This document shows positions 61,388 through 64,000 of a DNA stretch of 64,000 bases, one piece after another (position 1 is the stretch's first letter; each line of letters begins with the position of its first letter). Both the position numbers and the translations under genes were made by a program. The notes under the pieces are model-generated. The model was not told where the DNA came from and did not search any database. It saw nothing but the letters and a program-made list of their open reading frames with translations. The stretch comes from DASPSM01 sp963800135 (GTDB taxonomy: Bacteria; Planctomycetota; Planctomycetia; Planctomycetales; Planctomycetaceae). The stretch is from assembly GCA_963800135.1 (NCBI GenBank), contig CAWCZR010000007.1, positions 186,001 to 250,000 of the forward strand. Direction: 5' to 3'.

Positions 61388-61415
61388 CCCCTCTCCCATC
61401 GGAATGGGAGAGGGG
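61388..61415. repeat. CCCTCTCCC...GGGAGAGGG intergenic hairpin
   Basis: CCCCTCTCCCAT (61388-61399) pairs with ATGGGAGAGGGG (61404-61415) across CGGA: a perfect 12-bp stem in the 83-base gap after the methyltransferase/HAD gene. No U tract follows on either strand, so it looks more like a common bacterial REP-like element than an intrinsic terminator. Confidence 0.5.
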
Positions 61416-61456
61416 ATAAGCAAGCAGATTAGAAAAAGAAATTTAGGATCGTCCGG

Positions 61457-62428
61457 ATGCCTTTCCCGCAGTTTGATCGCAGCCGGCTCAAGATCCAGCC
61501 GCTGTCGGAACGGACGCACGATCTCGACCTCGAGAAGATCGTGAACGTGCCGCACGGACCGCGCGTTCCCTTCGCGCACAAAGCGATTCCCATTCTGGCC
61601 GAGCGGATCGTCCAAGCCGCGGCCGCCAAACGCGCGATCCTCTTTGCCTGTGGTGCGCACGTGCTGCGGCAAGGGAACGGGCCTCTGTTGATCGACTTGA
61701 TGCAGCGGGGGCTGTCATCGCACCTGGCGCTCAACGGAGCCGGAGCGATTCACGACTTCGAGCTGGCGATGATCGGCCACACGTGTGAAAGCGTCGCCCG
61801 CTACGTCCGGGAAGGGCAATTTGGCCTGTGGGATGAATCGTCGCGACTCAACGACGCCGTGAATGCCGGCCAGCGCGCCGGCCTCGGGTTTGGCGAGGCC
61901 GTCGGTAAATACATCGAGGACCAAAACTTTCCGCATCGGGCGACGAGCGTACTGGCGGCCGGCTATCGGCTGCGCGTCCCCGTTACCGTGCACGTGTCGA
62001 TCGGGCAGGACATCGTCCACGAACATCCGAATTTCGACGGCGCGGCCACCGGTGCCGCCTCGCTTGCCGACTTCCTCATCTATACCGACACTGTCACGCG
62101 GCTCGAAGGGGGCGTCTTTTTGAACCTCGGGACGGCCGTCATGGGGCCGGAGGTTTATCTCAAAGCGCTCGCGATGGCCCGCAACGTGGCCCATCAGCGC
62201 AACGAGCGGATCGCCCACTTCACGACGGCCGTCTTCGATCTTCCCGAACTGGGCGAAGACCTGACTCACGAGGCGCCCAAGAACGATCCGCGGTACTACT
62301 TCCGGCCGTACAAGACGATCCTCGTCCGCACGGTGGCCGACGGGGGAGAGAGTTATTACGTGCAGGGGGACCACAAGGCGACCGTCCCCGCCCTCTACGA
62401 CGCCATCCTGGAGCGCGTCAAATCGTGA
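61457..62428 (+). CDS. Unrecognised conserved-looking 323-residue protein in the heptose-like cluster
   Basis: Not firmly recognised. AGGA lies upstream of the ATG. The fold looks alpha/beta with a Rossmann-like start ('AKRAILFACGAHVLRQGNG'), a striking loop 'HLALNGAGAIHDFELAMIG' and a later 'VTVHVSIGQDIVHEHPNFD', then 'AVMGPEVYLKALAMARNVA'. The arrangement faintly recalls the deoxyhypusine/homospermidine synthase fold, but the catalytic lysine region could not be placed. It starts 83 bases after the methyltransferase-HAD gene and overlaps the sugar kinase by GTGA, so it is part of the same transcription unit and probably of the same sugar pathway. Soluble, no signal. Confidence 0.6.
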   Translation: MPFPQFDRSRLKIQPLSERTHDLDLEKIVNVPHGPRVPFAHKAIPILAERIVQAAAAKRAILFACGAHVLRQGNGPLLIDLMQRGLSSHLALNGAGAIHDFELAMIGHTCESVARYVREGQFGLWDESSRLNDAVNAGQRAGLGFGEAVGKYIEDQNFPHRATSVLAAGYRLRVPVTVHVSIGQDIVHEHPNFDGAATGAASLADFLIYTDTVTRLEGGVFLNLGTAVMGPEVYLKALAMARNVAHQRNERIAHFTTAVFDLPELGEDLTHEAPKNDPRYYFRPYKTILVRTVADGGESYYVQGDHKATVPALYDAILERVKS

Positions 62429-63459
62429 AACGCGACCGCCTGGAAGAGCTGCTCGCCAAATTCCCCTCGCGCCGCATCGCGGTGGTGGGCGATTTCTTCC
62501 TCGATAAGTACCTCGAAGTCGACCCGCGCTTGGCCGAGACGAGCGTCGAAACGGGCAAGCGGGCCAACCAGGTCGTCGAAATCCGCACAAGCCCCGGGGC
62601 GGCCGGCACTGTGGTGAACAATCTGGCGGCACTCGGGGCCGGCCAGCTGCATGCGATCGGCGCCACGGGCGACGACGGCGAAGCCTACGACCTCCGCAGG
62701 GGCCTTGAGGCGCGGAATTGCTCGATCGCCGGACTGGTTCCCTTCTCGTTCTTGCAGACGCCCACCTATCTCAAGCCGCGCGACGTCAACGATCCGAGCC
62801 TTGAGGGGGAACACGAGCGGTACGACACGAAGAACCGCCGGTCGATGCCTGCCGCGGTGGGCGTTCGCGTTCTCGCCGAGCTCGACCGGCTACTGCCCCT
62901 GCTCGACGCTTTGATCATTGCCGACCAGGTCGAGCAGACCGATTGCGGCGTCGTCACCGCCAAGGTCCGCGCGGCGATCGCCGCACGGGCGCAGCGGCAC
63001 ACGAAGGTCGATTTCTGGGCCGACAGCCGCACGCACATCCGCGCGTTTCGCCACGTGATCATCAAGCCGAACCAGTTCGAGGCAGTCGGGCACGAAAATC
63101 CGCTGCCGGGCGAAACAGTCCCGCTCGAGCGACTGCGGGCCGCGATTCCAGGTTTGCGGAGGGAAACGGGTGCACCGGTCTGCTGCACGCGCGGCGCCGA
63201 GGGTATGATCGTCAGCGATCCCGAGGTGACCGTGATTCCGGGCGTCAAGATCTCCGGTCCCATCGATCCGACCGGGGCCGGCGACAGCGCGACGGCCGGG
63301 GCCGTATTGGCGCTCGCCTCAGGCGCGACGCTCCCCGAAGCGGCGCTCGTCGGTTGTCTCGTGGCCTCGATCACCGTGCAACAACTGGCGACGACCGGCA
63401 CAGCGACGCCCACGCAAGTTTTGGATCGCCTGGCACTGTGGCAGGAGCAACAACTTTAG
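62425..63459 (+). CDS. PfkB/ribokinase-family sugar kinase (HldE kinase-like)
   Basis: A 344-residue carbohydrate kinase. GTG 62425 overlaps the previous stop. 'RIAVVGDFFLDKYLEVDPR' is the typical start of heptose-7-phosphate kinases (HldE N-terminal domain); 'SPGAAGTVVNNLAALGAGQ', 'LGAGQLHAIGATGDDGEAY' and the catalytic DPTGAGDSATAG near residue 282 define the PfkB family. The D-glycero-beta-D-manno-heptose-7-phosphate kinase role is inferred from similarity of the N-terminus and from the neighbouring SIS isomerase; another sugar phosphate cannot be excluded. The nucleotidyltransferase half of HldE is absent. Confidence 0.83.
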   Translation: MKRDRLEELLAKFPSRRIAVVGDFFLDKYLEVDPRLAETSVETGKRANQVVEIRTSPGAAGTVVNNLAALGAGQLHAIGATGDDGEAYDLRRGLEARNCSIAGLVPFSFLQTPTYLKPRDVNDPSLEGEHERYDTKNRRSMPAAVGVRVLAELDRLLPLLDALIIADQVEQTDCGVVTAKVRAAIAARAQRHTKVDFWADSRTHIRAFRHVIIKPNQFEAVGHENPLPGETVPLERLRAAIPGLRRETGAPVCCTRGAEGMIVSDPEVTVIPGVKISGPIDPTGAGDSATAGAVLALASGATLPEAALVGCLVASITVQQLATTGTATPTQVLDRLALWQEQQL

Positions 63460-63470
63460 GATCAAGTCCG

Positions 63471-63575
63471 AATGACGATGCTCGAATGACGAAGGAAGCA
63501 CGAAGCACGAATGAAGAGGGATTTCTTCGGGCTTAGGTCATTTGGTCATTCTTTCGTCATTCGAGCTTCGTCATT
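63471..63575. repeat. Long imperfect inverted repeat of ATGACGA units
   Basis: Two 23-base arms, 63471-63493 (starting AATGACGATGCTCG) and 63553-63575 (ending TTCGTCATT), are complementary at 22 of 23 positions with a 59-base loop that itself holds related GCACGAA and GGTCATT units. Sits in the 199-base gap between the sugar kinase and SIS genes. Shares the style of ATGACGA-type intergenic repeats recalled from other planctomycetes; function unknown. Confidence 0.7.
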
Positions 63576-63658
63576 AGAAGAGAGAGCCCTGACCCGACTC
63601 GAATATAGAACTCGCTCCGGACCATTCCGACACTATCCGCGAAGGACTCAAACCGCTC

Positions 63659-64000
63659 ATGTCCGACGAACGCTTTGCCGTCGACTATCTGACTGACCTC
63701 GCCGCGCTTTTGCCCAAGCTCGATACGAAGCGGATCGGCGAGGCGATCACCGCCGTCCGCAAGGTCCGCGACGACAATAAGACGATTTACATTTGCGGCA
63801 ACGGCGGCAGCGCGTCGATCGCCTCGCAGATGGTGGTCGACATGGTCAAGGGGGCCTCGTTCAAGAAGAAGGCCCGCTTCAAGATGATCGGCCTGACCGA
63901 CAGCATGGCTACGGTGAGCGCCTATGCGAACGACGAAGGTTACGAGGTCGTCTTCGCCGAGCCGCTCAAGAATTTTGCCGTGGCCGGCGATCTGTTGATC
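63659..64000 (+). CDS. SIS-domain sugar isomerase, GmhA-like (partial)
   Basis: The first 114 residues of a phosphoheptose-isomerase-like SIS protein; the rest lies beyond the window. 'YLTDLAALLPKLDTKRIGE' is the helical N-terminus, 'TIYICGNGGSASIASQMVV' the phosphate-binding GNGGSA loop of GmhA/DiaA-like proteins, and 'MIGLTDSMATVSAYANDEG' the following strand-loop with the ANDxx motif. GmhA converts sedoheptulose-7-phosphate to heptose-7-phosphate, the step before the kinase encoded upstream. Together with the kinase and HAD phosphatase it supports an ADP-heptose-like pathway. Confidence 0.88.
   Translation, partial: MSDERFAVDYLTDLAALLPKLDTKRIGEAITAVRKVRDDNKTIYICGNGGSASIASQMVVDMVKGASFKKKARFKMIGLTDSMATVSAYANDEGYEVVFAEPLKNFAVAGDLLI

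Noticed and set aside
61388..61415. Intrinsic terminator after the methyltransferase/HAD gene
   Set aside because: The stem is strong, but no U tract follows on either strand; kept as a repeat element only.

Overview
The window looks like a chromosomal segment of a planctomycete, probably of the Pirellulales/Planctomycetia type. The evidence is family content: a cytochrome-c/DUF1549/DUF1553 protein followed by a DUF1501 protein, a DUF1559 prepilin-like protein, several redoxin-type thioredoxin proteins, an N-terminally extended Ser/Thr kinase, and high GC with frequent GTG/TTG starts. No rRNA, tRNA, CRISPR array, transposase or phage gene was seen. At least ten conserved reading frames are broken by single-base shifts (in seven loci), so the assembly may carry indel errors; these loci are marked as disrupted although many are probably intact in the cell.

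Layout. 1-5.1 kb: end of a metallo-beta-lactamase-fold gene, two secreted thioredoxin-like proteins and a large membrane-anchored redoxin/cytochrome c/copper-monooxygenase-like protein. 5.1-9 kb: Nudix hydrolase, small lipoprotein and DUF1559 protein (all frame-disrupted), then a TIM-barrel sugar isomerase. 9.4-19.8 kb: a HEATH zinc peptidase, ribD, a SEC-C/TPR protein, a GH10-like protein, purC, a Ser/Thr kinase and a YdeI-type protein. 19.8-22 kb: gmd and fcl, making GDP-L-fucose. 22-29.3 kb: an amidohydrolase, two unrecognised small proteins, the DUF1549/DUF1553-DUF1501 pair and a small membrane protein. 29.3-36.9 kb: a sigma-54 two-component system, a Ntn asparaginase-type hydrolase, a lone APS kinase, a cardiolipin-synthase-type protein and a papain-fold protein with all three catalytic positions replaced.

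37.4-53.2 kb is a long, mostly overlapping exopolysaccharide operon: Wzz/GumC-type chain-length protein, PglF-type 4,6-dehydratase, Wzx flippase, glycosyltransferases, Wzy polymerase, a DegT-type aminotransferase that seems joined to a glycosyltransferase, a PglC/WcaJ-type initiating sugar transferase, then a FemAB/GNAT-like transferase, an ATP-grasp ligase and a flavin monooxygenase-like protein. The last three suggest amino-acyl or amide decoration of the glycan or a linked small molecule. The operon begins with a perfect G-quadruplex motif just inside the first gene and ends at a strong bidirectional hairpin terminator.

53.4-59 kb (minus strand) is a gliding-type (Gld-like) ABC system: ATPase, permease fused to a GldG-like domain, and a DUF4340 protein. 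59.2 kb to the end: an RNA methyltransferase-HAD phosphatase fusion, an unrecognised 323-residue protein, a PfkB-type sugar kinase and the start of a GmhA-like SIS isomerase, resembling an ADP-heptose-type sugar pathway.
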